The notes under the pieces are model-generated. The model ran no database searches. It saw nothing but the letters and a program-made list of their open reading frames with translations, and was not told the origin of the DNA. Positions 56,628-64,000 of a DNA stretch of 64,000 bases are shown piece by piece. The stretch covers positions 1 through 64,000 of the forward strand of contig JBCAXA010000002.1 of assembly GCA_038534295.1 (NCBI GenBank), given 5' to 3'. The position numbers and the translations under genes are program-made. Within the stretch, counting starts at the first letter, position 1. Each line of letters begins with the position of its first letter. The stretch comes from JBCAXA01 sp038534295. Its GTDB lineage: Bacteria > Pseudomonadota > Gammaproteobacteria > Steroidobacterales > Woeseiaceae.

Positions 56628-57853
56628 GCGGCAAGCAGTTGATCCAGCGCGTCCGAGAATCGCCCAATTTCCTCGCGCGTGTTGTAGTGTGCCAGCGACA
56701 GCCGAACAACGCCGTCATCTGGGTCGAGTCCGCAGGCGCGAACGAGCCGAGGCGCATAGAAGTGGCCAAACCGCAGAGCGATACCGTGTTCAATGAAAGC
56801 GCGTGCAAGCGCTGCTGATGAGTGTCCCTCGGCGACGAAACTAATGATCGGCAGCCGGTTGGCCGTGGCTGTCGCGGCGCCAATCACCCGGACAGCAGAT
56901 CGCGCACTCAGCGCGTTCAATGCCAACTGCGCGAGCTCATGCTCATGCGTCTGGATCTTGCGCCACGCCGACGCGTACGTTGCGTCGCCCACCTGCCGCG
57001 CTAACTGCATCAAGTAATGCATGAGCCCGCTTGTGCCCGCGGCGAGCTCATAAGGAAAAGCCCCCGGTGCGAGCCGCAGCGCCGGCGAAGCTGCGCCATG
57101 AAATTCGTGATTGAGGTTGCCGGTCGATTGCATGGCCGCGTCGCGGCCATACAGAATTGCGCAATGCGGTCCGAAGACCTTATACAAACTGAACACGTAA
57201 AAGTCGCAGTTCCAAGCCGTGACATTGAGCGCGCGGTGCGGCGCATACCCCACGCCGTCGACGCAGCTCAAGGCCCCAGCCTCACGCACCATGGCGCAGA
57301 GCTCGCCGATCGGCAGCGCATCGCCAAGTATGTTGCTCGCGTGAGTGAACGCGACCAGCCGCGTTTTGGTCGACAGCAAGGCCTTAAGCGCCGCCGGGTC
57401 CGCTCGTAGCGTCTCCGAATCAATCTGCCACTCGCGCACCGTGAGGCCGCGATCGGCAAGTCGACGCCAGGCGCCGATGTTTGCTTCGTGGTCGAAGTTG
57501 GTGACGATCACTTCGTCGCCAGCGGACCATTGCGGCGCGAGCGCCAGCGCGAGCTTACCGATCAGATCAGTCGTCGAGCTGCCAAATACGATGTTGCCGC
57601 TGTCGATCGAATCGGCGTCGTCGCCTGCCAGCATCACGGCAGCGTCGCGGCTCGCCTGTTCCAGTCGTCGCGTGGCTTCGACGGACATTGGGTAGTCGGC
57701 GCCCAGCTGTACCGGACATTCGTGCTGGTACCGCGAAATCGTTTCGATGACCGCCCGGCAGGGTGCGGTGCCGCCGGCGTTGTCGAACAGTGCAAGCTCG
57801 CTGTGCGCGAGCGACGGAAACTCGGCGCGAATCAAATCTGGCAGTTCGGGCAT
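56624..57853 (-). CDS. Class-V aminotransferase, VC1184-like, no catalytic cysteine
   Basis: A PLP-dependent protein (409 aa) resembling the cysteine-desulfurase-like VC1184 family. The Schiff-base lysine is Lys225 in FSLYKVFGPH. True SufS/CsdA desulfurases carry RxGHHCA with the persulfide cysteine; here the aligned segment is RFGHFYAPRL (361-370) with Tyr366 in place of Cys. Desulfurase activity is therefore unlikely. The real reaction is unknown. The ATG at 57853 is chosen (MPELPDLIRAEFPSL); the longer frame overlaps the divergent pmbA leader. Its 3' end overlaps yjgA by 4 bp. Confidence 0.85.
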   Translation of the reverse strand: MPELPDLIRAEFPSLAHSELALFDNAGGTAPCRAVIETISRYQHECPVQLGADYPMSVEATRRLEQASRDAAVMLAGDDADSIDSGNIVFGSSTTDLIGKLALALAPQWSAGDEVIVTNFDHEANIGAWRRLADRGLTVREWQIDSETLRADPAALKALLSTKTRLVAFTHASNILGDALPIGELCAMVREAGALSCVDGVGYAPHRALNVTAWNCDFYVFSLYKVFGPHCAILYGRDAAMQSTGNLNHEFHGAASPALRLAPGAFPYELAAGTSGLMHYLMQLARQVGDATYASAWRKIQTHEHELAQLALNALSARSAVRVIGAATATANRLPIISFVAEGHSSAALARAFIEHGIALRFGHFYAPRLVRACGLDPDDGVVRLSLAHYNTREEIGRFSDALDQLLAA

Positions 57854-57940
57854 TGCGGTGCGCGCGGGCGGTTCAACCGGTGATCGCTGGCGACGCGAGA
57901 TGGTAGCATGCGCGCACGCCGCAAACTGTACGCACCGCCA

Positions 57941-59293
57941 ATGAACACACACGATCAGTCCGACGACTCAGCATCACGCACGCAGCTCGAATCACTCGCC
58001 AGTGCTGCGCTCGAGCGCGCCGCAACAGGTGGTGCCGAGCAGGCGGAGGTGGCGGTGAGCCGCGATACCGGCCTCAGCGTGACGGCGCGCCTTCGCGATA
58101 TTGAAACACTGGAGTACCAAGCCGACCGAGGGCTCGGAGTTACCGTCTACGTCGCCGGTAGCAAAGGTAGCGCCAGTTCTGGCGACTTCTCTGCCGAGGC
58201 GCTGGATCGGGCCGTCGACAAGGCGCTTAGCATCGCGCGCCAAACCAGCGCCGATCCCTGCGCAGGATTGGCCGATGCCGAGCGGCTCTGTGAGAAACCC
58301 TTGTCGATCGCGCTCGATTTTCCGTGGGCGCTGTCGCCGGAAGATGCGCGTGAGCTCGCCATCGCAAGCGAATCGGCGGCACTTGATACGGATCCGCGTA
58401 TTCAGAATTCCGAGGGTGCACAAGTCTCGACGCACCGCTCGATGCGCGTTTATGCCAATAGCCACGGGTTTGTCGGCTTCGATCAACGCAGTAGGCACAG
58501 CATCAGCTGTTCGGTGATCGGCGCCGATGATGCCGGCGGCATGGAGCGCGACTACGAATACACGCTTGCTCGCGACCCGGCGGAATTGGTTGATGGCCTT
58601 GCTGTTGGCCGCGAGGCCGCGACCCGAGCCGTGCGCCGTCTCGGCAGTCGGCAGCTGTCGACGCAACGCTGCCCGGTTGTCTATTCGGCGGACATGGCCC
58701 GCGGTTTACTTGGGCATGCGGTCAGCGCAATGAGCGGGGCGGCGCAGTATCGTAAGGCGTCGTTTTTGCAGGATGCGGTTGGCGAGCGGCTGTTTCCCGC
58801 CTGGCTGCAGTGGCACGAACGCCCGCATCTCGATCGCGGTCTCGGCAGCGCTGCGTTCGACAACGAAGGCGTAACGACGGTCGATCGCCATCTCGTTGCC
58901 GACGGTAAATTCTCGTCCTATATCTTGTCGTCTTACTCGGCGCGGCGCCTTGGTCTCGAAACCACCGGGCACGCCGGCGGTTTGCACAACGTCGATGTGC
59001 TTGCCAATGGCCATACGTCCGACCGCCTGCTCGCCGAGGTCGGCAGCGGCTTCTTGGTCACCGAGCTAATGGGGCAAGGCGTCAACATGCTGACCGGCGA
59101 TTACAGTCGTGGCGCTGCCGGCTATTGGTTCGAGGACGGCGAGATTCGCTTTCCGGTCAGCGAAGTCACCGTGGCCGGCAATTTGCGCGATATCTACGCG
59201 AGTATTCGCGCCATTGGTACCGATCGTGACCTGCGTGGCCTGATTCGCACCGGGTCCGTCTGGGTCGATGGGATGACGGTCGCCGGCAGCTGA
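57941..59293 (+). CDS. pmbA: Metalloprotease subunit PmbA/TldE
   Basis: PmbA (TldE, 450 aa, the same length as E. coli) is the non-catalytic partner of TldD. It lacks the HExxxH metal motif, as expected. Signatures: GAEQAEVAVSRDTGLSVTARLRDIETLEY, QYRKASFLQDAVGERLFP, LGLETTGHAGGLHNVDV and LVTELMGQGVNMLTGDYSRGAAGYWFEDGEIRFPVSEVTVAGNL. ATG 57941 gives the standard N-terminus; ATG 57908 would add 11 residues. Divergent from the class-V gene. Confidence 0.95.
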   Translation: MNTHDQSDDSASRTQLESLASAALERAATGGAEQAEVAVSRDTGLSVTARLRDIETLEYQADRGLGVTVYVAGSKGSASSGDFSAEALDRAVDKALSIARQTSADPCAGLADAERLCEKPLSIALDFPWALSPEDARELAIASESAALDTDPRIQNSEGAQVSTHRSMRVYANSHGFVGFDQRSRHSISCSVIGADDAGGMERDYEYTLARDPAELVDGLAVGREAATRAVRRLGSRQLSTQRCPVVYSADMARGLLGHAVSAMSGAAQYRKASFLQDAVGERLFPAWLQWHERPHLDRGLGSAAFDNEGVTTVDRHLVADGKFSSYILSSYSARRLGLETTGHAGGLHNVDVLANGHTSDRLLAEVGSGFLVTELMGQGVNMLTGDYSRGAAGYWFEDGEIRFPVSEVTVAGNLRDIYASIRAIGTDRDLRGLIRTGSVWVDGMTVAGS

Positions 59294-59308
59294 GTGGCGC
59301 TCGCTGGT

Positions 59309-60643
59309 CTAATCGCGCGCGGCGGCCGATTTCGCACTAGCGGTGCGGTCAAGCCAGTCGGCCAGACTGAGTTCACCAAAGACGCCGACGCCGGCTGAGT
59401 CGAGATCGGTAAACAGGTGCTGCACCGGCGCAGACCACACCGGTGTACCGGTGAATTCCTCGTTGCCGTGTCGGCGGATGCTGTCATACACATCGCGAAT
59501 TCGTAGTCGACTGAGTTCGCGGCCCGGCAACAGCGTGCCCTGCTCGGTGAAACGGACCAAGCCATCAGCGGCGAGGTCGGCCAGTACCGCACCAAGCGAC
59601 AGCGTCGGCACGTTCAATTGCGCTGCGACCGAGTCAACATCCAACTGGTTCTCGCCGCTGCGAAACGAGTCCGCAACGAGGAACATGACATTGAGCGCCA
59701 GGCGCTCGCGAAACTCATTTGACAGCGTCGGCGACGTTCGGCCGAGTTTCAGGAACACCGGGTGTTGCGCGTAAAAAGCAATCTGCGCACCGATCAGCAA
59801 AATCAACCAGCTCACGTACAGCCAGAGCAACGCGGAGATCGCGACGGCAAACGTACTGTAGATGGCATTGCGTGTTGTCGAGACGGCGACAAACGAGGCG
59901 AACAGAGAGCCCGCTGTCGCCCAGAAAATTCCGCTTGCGACGCCTCCGGTCAACGCGGCGCGGAAACTCACGGTAGCGTTCGGCAGAAATTTAAAAAGAA
60001 ACGTGAACACGCCGATAACGAGCAGAACGGGCAGGATTTTGCCAAGCATCACCATGGCCGAACCAAACGGCTCGATGCTCGCAAGGCGCATGACCAGCGT
60101 GTTGCTACTGATCGATGCGATCAGCGTGAGGGCGATCGCCATCGCCAGCGGGCCGATTAGGAGGACGCTGATGTACTCGGTGATTCGCCGTGCGAGATTT
60201 CGCACGTGCTCGACTTGCCAAACAAAGTTGAAGCTCGATTCCACCTTTTGCACCATCGCAATTGCGGTGTAGATGAAGAACGCGAGGCTGATGGTGCCGA
60301 GGACGCTGCCTTCGACATTATCGACGGTGGTAATGACCCAATCGGTGATTTCTTTGCCTTTCTCACCGAGCGGCGCCATGACGTTGTAGAGTTCGGTTTC
60401 CAGGTTGTTGTGAATACCGAAGCCTTTGAACAGCGAAAACGAGAACGCGAGTAGCGGCACGATCGACAGCAAGGTCGTGTAGACGAGGCTCATTGCGCGC
60501 AACGTCAGCTGGCCACCCAACAAATCTCGTGACAGGGCGTACAGGTACTGACCGACGGTCAAAAGCAGCCGTTGCCAGCGCGGTCGCGGTGCATCCGGCT
60601 GCCGGAAAAGCCACGTTTCAAGCGTTGTCGTGATTGCGTTCAT
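59309..60643 (-). CDS. YihY/BrkB family inner membrane protein
   Basis: A 444-aa protein with six predicted membrane helices in the first 295 residues. The family motifs are present (RAMSLVYTTLLSIVPLLAFSFSLFKGFG; YTAIAMVQKVESSFNFVWQV; FLPNATVSFRAALTGGVASGIFWATAGSLF). A cytoplasmic C-terminal domain (about 305-420) looks like a winged helix. The old annotation as ribonuclease BN is wrong for this family, which is now regarded as a transporter-like family of unknown substrate. The stop of purC overlaps its start by 4 bp (ATGA), so the two are cotranscribed. Confidence 0.9.
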   Translation of the reverse strand: MNAITTTLETWLFRQPDAPRPRWQRLLLTVGQYLYALSRDLLGGQLTLRAMSLVYTTLLSIVPLLAFSFSLFKGFGIHNNLETELYNVMAPLGEKGKEITDWVITTVDNVEGSVLGTISLAFFIYTAIAMVQKVESSFNFVWQVEHVRNLARRITEYISVLLIGPLAMAIALTLIASISSNTLVMRLASIEPFGSAMVMLGKILPVLLVIGVFTFLFKFLPNATVSFRAALTGGVASGIFWATAGSLFASFVAVSTTRNAIYSTFAVAISALLWLYVSWLILLIGAQIAFYAQHPVFLKLGRTSPTLSNEFRERLALNVMFLVADSFRSGENQLDVDSVAAQLNVPTLSLGAVLADLAADGLVRFTEQGTLLPGRELSRLRIRDVYDSIRRHGNEEFTGTPVWSAPVQHLFTDLDSAGVGVFGELSLADWLDRTASAKSAAARD

Positions 60644-61539
60644 GCCGTCAACAGCCGCAATGCGTCAATGTACCGCTCGCGTGTCTGCTCAACGATCTCC
60701 GCTGGAAGGGTCGGTCCTGGCGGTTGGCGATCCCAGCCAATCCGGTTGAGATAGTCGCGGACGAACTGCTTGTCGAAACTGGGCTGTGCGGAACCGGGCC
60801 GGTATTCAGCGAGTGGCCAGAACCGGGACGAGTCCGGGGTCAGCACTTCGTCGATCAGGATCAGATTGTCGTCGTCGTCGAGGCCAAACTCGAACTTGGT
60901 GTCGGCGATGATGATGCCGCGCTCACACGCGGTGTCGGCGGCGAACCGGTACAGCGCGAGCGCCATCTCGCGCACTTCGTCGGCACGCGATGCGCCGATG
61001 ATGTCGACGAGCGTCGCATAGTCGATATTCTCATCGTGGGCGCCGACGGCGGCTTTTGTCGCCGGCGTAAAAATAGCGCTCGGTAACTCGTCGGCTTCGA
61101 TCAGGCCAGTCGGCAAGCTGACGCCGCTGACTGCGCCGCAGCGCTGATAGTCTTGCCAGCCGCTGCCGACGAGATAGCCGCGCACGACGGCTTCGACCGG
61201 CAGCGGTCGAGTCTTGCGAACGATTCGTGCGCGCGAGTCGAGCTGTGCAGCCGTTGTCGGCTCGAGACCCAAGTCGCTGATGCGCCGCGCGGTTGCGTGG
61301 TTCGTACAAAGATGAGCTGTCTTCGCCAGCCAATGGTCGGACATGGCGGTCAGGACCGCGCCTTTGCCGGGAATCGGATCCGGCAACACGACGTCGTAAG
61401 CGGAAAGCCGATCGGTCGCGACGATCAGCAGGTGCCCAGCGTCGATCGCATAAACGTCGCGCACCTTGCCGCGGGCCAGCAGATTCAGCTCCGCCAGCTC
61501 GGTCCGTGCGACAGCGGTATTCGGTATAGTCGGGATCAC
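60640..61539 (-). CDS. purC: SAICAR synthetase, long form
   Basis: PurC (299 aa) joins aspartate to CAIR in purine synthesis. Signatures: LLARGKVRDVYAIDAGHLLIVATDRLSAYDV, PVEAVVRGYLVGSGWQDYQRCGAVSGVSLP, and IIIADTKFEFGLDDDDNLILIDEVLTPDSSRFW. It is the ~300-aa type, as found in Xanthomonadaceae and yeast, rather than the ~237-aa E. coli type. GTG at 61539 is chosen; the frame upstream overlaps djlA sequence on the other strand. Divergent from djlA with 88 bp between starts. Confidence 0.94.
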   Translation of the reverse strand: MIPTIPNTAVARTELAELNLLARGKVRDVYAIDAGHLLIVATDRLSAYDVVLPDPIPGKGAVLTAMSDHWLAKTAHLCTNHATARRISDLGLEPTTAAQLDSRARIVRKTRPLPVEAVVRGYLVGSGWQDYQRCGAVSGVSLPTGLIEADELPSAIFTPATKAAVGAHDENIDYATLVDIIGASRADEVREMALALYRFAADTACERGIIIADTKFEFGLDDDDNLILIDEVLTPDSSRFWPLAEYRPGSAQPSFDKQFVRDYLNRIGWDRQPPGPTLPAEIVEQTRERYIDALRLLTA

Positions 61540-61627
61540 TGGCTCAGCCTCGCGCCCGGCGATAATGCAGCGCGCCAGGCGGGCAGGCAAGCAACTCCAT
61601 CGGCCGCCGCGCGAGGGCTCTCGGTTG

Positions 61628-62401
61628 GTGTATTTCGGAAAACTGTTGGGCGGCCTCGCCGGCGCGGCGACCGGACGTTGGTGGCTGGCGTTGCTCGGCG
61701 TCGTGCTGGGCCACCAGTTTGATCGCGGCTATGCCAATCGTAGGCGTGGCGAGCTGAGCGTTGACACGCGCGCACGCGACATGTTGTTCACGTCGCTGGG
61801 CGCCTTGGCGAAAGCCGATGGCGTCGTCCGGCCGGCGGAAATCAGCGCAGCGCGTAAATTGATGCATCGGCTGCAGCTCTCGGCGGACGAGGTCGAAGCG
61901 TCGATCGCGGCGTTTCGGCGCGGCAAATCGCCGGCGCTCGATCTTGGCGAGCTGGTGCGCAATTTTTGCAAGGAGGCGCGGCCATCGACGGAGACGCGCA
62001 GCTCGTTGTTGCGGCTGATTCTGGCGGCGGTTATCGAAGGCGGATCGATGAATAAGCCGGTTCGCGCGCGGCTGTGGGTCATCGCGCAAGCGCTCGACGT
62101 CGGCCGCGTCGAACTCGTGCAAATCGAAGCGCTGTTGCGAGCGGAAGCCGGCGTCGGTGAAGCCCGCCGCGCGCGCGGCGTTGAGGCCGAATTGCGCGAT
62201 GCGTACCAGACCTTGGAACTCGATCCTGCTGCGAGCGACAAGGACGTTAAAAAGGCCTATCGACGCCTGATGAACCGTCACCACCCGGACAAGCTCGAGG
62301 GTCGTGGTGCCGACACGGCGTCGGTCGAGCAAGCGGAACAGATCAGCCGCGACATCATCCGCGCTTACGAGCGAATCCGCCGCCAGCGTCGATTGCGGTA
62401 A
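61628..62401 (+). CDS. djlA: Co-chaperone protein DjlA
   Basis: DjlA (257 aa) is a membrane-anchored J-domain co-chaperone of DnaK. It has an N-terminal single helix with small-residue packing (GKLLGGLAGAATGRWWLALLGVVLGHQFDRG, about residues 3-33), a central TerB-like helical domain (DMLFTSLGALAKADGVV...), and a C-terminal J domain with HPD (NRHHPDKLEG). The start is GTG 61628, which aligns with E. coli MQYWGKIIG; the frame is open further upstream but that part overlaps purC leader sequence. GAGGG lies about 10 bp upstream. Confidence 0.92.
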   Translation: MYFGKLLGGLAGAATGRWWLALLGVVLGHQFDRGYANRRRGELSVDTRARDMLFTSLGALAKADGVVRPAEISAARKLMHRLQLSADEVEASIAAFRRGKSPALDLGELVRNFCKEARPSTETRSSLLRLILAAVIEGGSMNKPVRARLWVIAQALDVGRVELVQIEALLRAEAGVGEARRARGVEAELRDAYQTLELDPAASDKDVKKAYRRLMNRHHPDKLEGRGADTASVEQAEQISRDIIRAYERIRRQRRLR

Positions 62402-62443
62402 CGCACGTATACTAGCGGCCGTTTTTCCAATTAGAGTTTGCTG

Positions 62444-63121
62444 ATGGCCGCTGCCGATCCTGTTATCGCTCCGTCGATTCTGTCTGCCGATTTCGCGCGC
62501 TTGGGGGCGGACGTCGCAGCCGTACTCGAGGCCGGTGCCGACATGGTTCATTTCGACGTCATGGACAATCATTACGTGCCGAATTTGACCGTCGGACCGG
62601 TCGTGTGCGCGGCGCTGCGTAACTTCGGCATTGCTGCGCCCATCGACGTTCACCTTATGGTCGAACCGGTCGATCGGCTGATTCCGGATTTCGCAAAAGC
62701 CGGTGCAAGCATGATCACGTTTCATCCGGAGGCGTCGAATCACGTTGACCGGACACTCGGTTTGATTCGAGATGCTGGCTTGCAAGCCGGCTTGGTGTTC
62801 AATCCAGCGACGCCGCTGAGCTGGCTCGACCACGTGATCGACAAGCTCGACATGATCCTCATCATGTCCGTCAATCCCGGTTTCGGCGGGCAATCGTTCA
62901 TCGAATCGAGTATCGCCAAACTCGCCGCATGTCGCGCGCTCATCGATGAGCGCGGTCACGCGATCCGACTGGAAATCGACGGTGGTGTGAAAGTCGACAA
63001 CATTGGCCGCATAGCCGCGGCTGGCGCGGATACGTTTGTCGCCGGTTCAGCGATATTCGGCAGCGACGATTACGCCGCGACGATCGCGGCGATGCGGCGC
63101 GAGATTGCCGCGTCGTCTTGA
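62444..63121 (+). CDS. rpe: Ribulose-phosphate 3-epimerase
   Basis: Rpe (225 aa) is a TIM-barrel enzyme of the pentose phosphate pathway that interconverts ribulose-5-P and xylulose-5-P. Catalytic and metal residues are in APSILSADFARLG, MVHFDVMDNHYVPNLTVG, PIDVHLMVEPVD, MSVNPGFGGQSFI and EIDGGVKVDN. ATG 62444 is used; a TTG two codons earlier is possible. A TATACT at 62408-62413 could be a -10 element, but no matching -35 is seen. Convergent with crp. Confidence 0.96.
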   Translation: MAAADPVIAPSILSADFARLGADVAAVLEAGADMVHFDVMDNHYVPNLTVGPVVCAALRNFGIAAPIDVHLMVEPVDRLIPDFAKAGASMITFHPEASNHVDRTLGLIRDAGLQAGLVFNPATPLSWLDHVIDKLDMILIMSVNPGFGGQSFIESSIAKLAACRALIDERGHAIRLEIDGGVKVDNIGRIAAAGADTFVAGSAIFGSDDYAATIAAMRREIAASS

Positions 63122-63152
63122 GCGACCCGTTGGGCGCGGCGACTGCGTAATG

Positions 63153-63806
63153 TCAGGCTTTGCGGACGGGACGGGCACCGTAGACGACGATGGTCTTACC
63201 GTTCGCGGTCACTAGCCCCTGTTCTTCGAGCACCTTTAGGACTCGGCCAGCCATCTCACGCGAACAGCCGACCAGTCGCGAGAGTTCCTGACGGCTCACC
63301 TTGATCTGCATTCCGTCGGGATGGGTCATGGCATCCGGCTCGTTGCAGAGGTCCATGATCGCGTGCGCGACGCGTCCGGTGACGTCAACAAATGCGAGAT
63401 CGCCGAGTTTGCGGTTGGTGCGGTCGAGACGGGTGGCGAGCTGTGTTGCCAGCTCAAAGACGAGCCCCGGGCTTTCGCTCGCAATTTGGCGAAATCTCGG
63501 GTAGGTCATTTCGGCTATCTCACACTCGGTACGCGTGCGTACCCAGGCACTGCGCGTCGGCTGTTCGTAGAACAAACCCATCTCGCCGAAAAACTGGCCT
63601 TTGTTGAGGTACGCGAGGACCATTTCGTTGCCGTCCTCGTCCTCGATCATCACCTCGACGGAGCCGTCGACGATGTAGTAAAGAATATCCGGCAGATCGC
63701 CGGCGTGGATCATGACGGTCTTCGAGGGCACCGTCCGAACGCGACAGTAGCTCAGGAAGCGATTAATCGCCGGCACGTCACTCAACGTTTTTGCCGTTGT
63801 CGCCAT
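63153..63806 (-). CDS. crp: CRP/Vfr-family cAMP receptor transcription factor
   Basis: A 217-aa homologue of E. coli CRP and Pseudomonas Vfr. It has an N-terminal cyclic-nucleotide domain with the phosphate-binding cassette FGEMGLFYEQPTRSAW (E75, R85, S86 corresponding to CRP E72, R82, S83), a dimerisation helix, and a C-terminal winged helix. The recognition helix GCSREMAGRVLKVLEEQGLV keeps R183, E184 and R188, so it should bind TGTGA-type sites. On the C-helix CRP T127-S128 corresponds to T130-N131 here. AGGA lies 8 bp before the ATG. Confidence 0.93.
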   Translation of the reverse strand: MATTAKTLSDVPAINRFLSYCRVRTVPSKTVMIHAGDLPDILYYIVDGSVEVMIEDEDGNEMVLAYLNKGQFFGEMGLFYEQPTRSAWVRTRTECEIAEMTYPRFRQIASESPGLVFELATQLATRLDRTNRKLGDLAFVDVTGRVAHAIMDLCNEPDAMTHPDGMQIKVSRQELSRLVGCSREMAGRVLKVLEEQGLVTANGKTIVVYGARPVRKA

Positions 63807-63834
63807 ACGTTATGTCCTGTTCTAGGCCGACGCC

Positions 63835-63863
63835 ATTAAAATACAGACCGTACGTCAGTACAA
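63835..63863 (-). promoter_or_regulatory. Candidate sigma70 promoter of crp
   Basis: On the minus strand TTGTAC (63863-63858) and TTTAAT (63840-63835) are separated by exactly 17 bp. The start point would be near 63828, about 22 nt before the crp ATG. The spacer contains GACGTACGGTC. No TGTGA-type autoregulatory site is visible between it and the gene. Confidence 0.55.
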
Positions 63864-63877
63864 GCTAGCCGACAATT

Positions 63878-64000
63878 TTAGACCCAATACGCACCGCGCG
63901 TCATGAGCTTCGAAACACGGCGCATTAAGCCGCGTACCGGTGCTGGCAGGTCAGTGCCGCCTGCCTTACTAGCATCGTCACCATGACCGGCTTCCTCATC
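63878..64000 (-). CDS. coq7: Demethoxyubiquinone hydroxylase Coq7, C-terminal fragment
   Basis: The last 40 codons of a minus-strand gene that runs off the right edge, ending GLMRRVSKLMTRGAYWV and stop. This matches the C-terminus of Coq7/UbiF-type diiron hydroxylases of ubiquinone synthesis (AGG..LPAPVR.LM..VS..MT...Y pattern). The last ExxH iron-ligand motif (EAGH) is at the window edge. coq7 near the vfr/crp gene is also the arrangement in Pseudomonas, which supports the call. It lies 71 bp upstream of crp on the same strand. Confidence 0.8.
   Translation of the reverse strand, partial: DEEAGHGDDASKAGGTDLPAPVRGLMRRVSKLMTRGAYWV

Noticed and set aside
61544..62959. 471-codon minus-strand ORF opposite djlA and rpe
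   Set aside because: It spans two clear genes and their gap on the other strand; no protein family is recognisable.

Overview
The window is about 64 kb of GC-rich chromosome from a gammaproteobacterium. It is almost entirely vertically inherited housekeeping DNA. The evidence is gene order: tuf-rpsJ followed by a full S10-spc-alpha ribosomal block; uvrA divergent from an MFS gene in the ssb neighbourhood; miaB-ybeZ-ybeY-ybeX-lnt; leuS-lptE; holA-nadD-rsfS-rlmH; maf-rng-yhdP-tldD; yjgA next to pmbA; and a Vfr-type CRP gene next to coq7. The long-form PurC and REP-like elements would fit a lineage near Xanthomonadales or Pseudomonadales relatives, but that placement is inference. I see no rRNA, tRNA, CRISPR array, insertion sequence or prophage.

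Layout. 1-14652: end of tuf, rpsJ, then an unusual ~970-bp interruption (REP-like 134-bp tandem repeat containing an assembly gap of Ns, then a sigma70-like promoter and a structured ~310-nt leader), then rplC to rplQ with 27 more genes including secY and rpoA. 14674-21872: a short-chain dehydrogenase, a membrane-anchored small protein, pepQ, trpS, an LprI-like lipoprotein and uvrA. 21901-26500: a LexA-type SOS box between uvrA and an MFS transporter, then three accessory genes (methyltransferase, EF-hand protein, DUF4397 lipoprotein) lying between the MFS gene and ssb. 26513-34895: miaB, phoH-like ybeZ, ybeY, corC/ybeX, lnt, a compact leuS, lptE (RNA modification and maturation, envelope lipoprotein and LPS export). 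34905-41832: an HExxH protein, hisI with a degenerate S9 peptidase, cysS, sufE, yidD, an unknown membrane protein, a MerC-domain protein and a Trm112-like protein. 41893-51832: holA, nadD, rsfS, rlmH, maf, rng, yhdP, tldD.

51833-54409 is the least ordinary part. It holds a 150-bp tandem repeat array, a strongly ribosome-binding-site-led pair of tiny overlapping genes, a small two-helix membrane protein, and an ExeA-type AAA ATPase fused to an FHA domain. 54492-64000 returns to housekeeping: purK-purE, yjgA (darP), a class-V aminotransferase-like gene, pmbA, a YihY/BrkB membrane protein, purC, djlA, rpe, the CRP/Vfr regulator, and the C-terminal end of coq7 running off the right edge.

I do not see a convincing multi-gene novel system. 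The strongest candidates for new biology are: the exported S9-family protein in which all three catalytic triad positions appear substituted; the relocated promoter and leader inside the S10 cluster; the LeuRS lacking the leucine-specific insertion; the FHA-ExeA fusion; and the 150-bp repeat with its neighbouring small genes.
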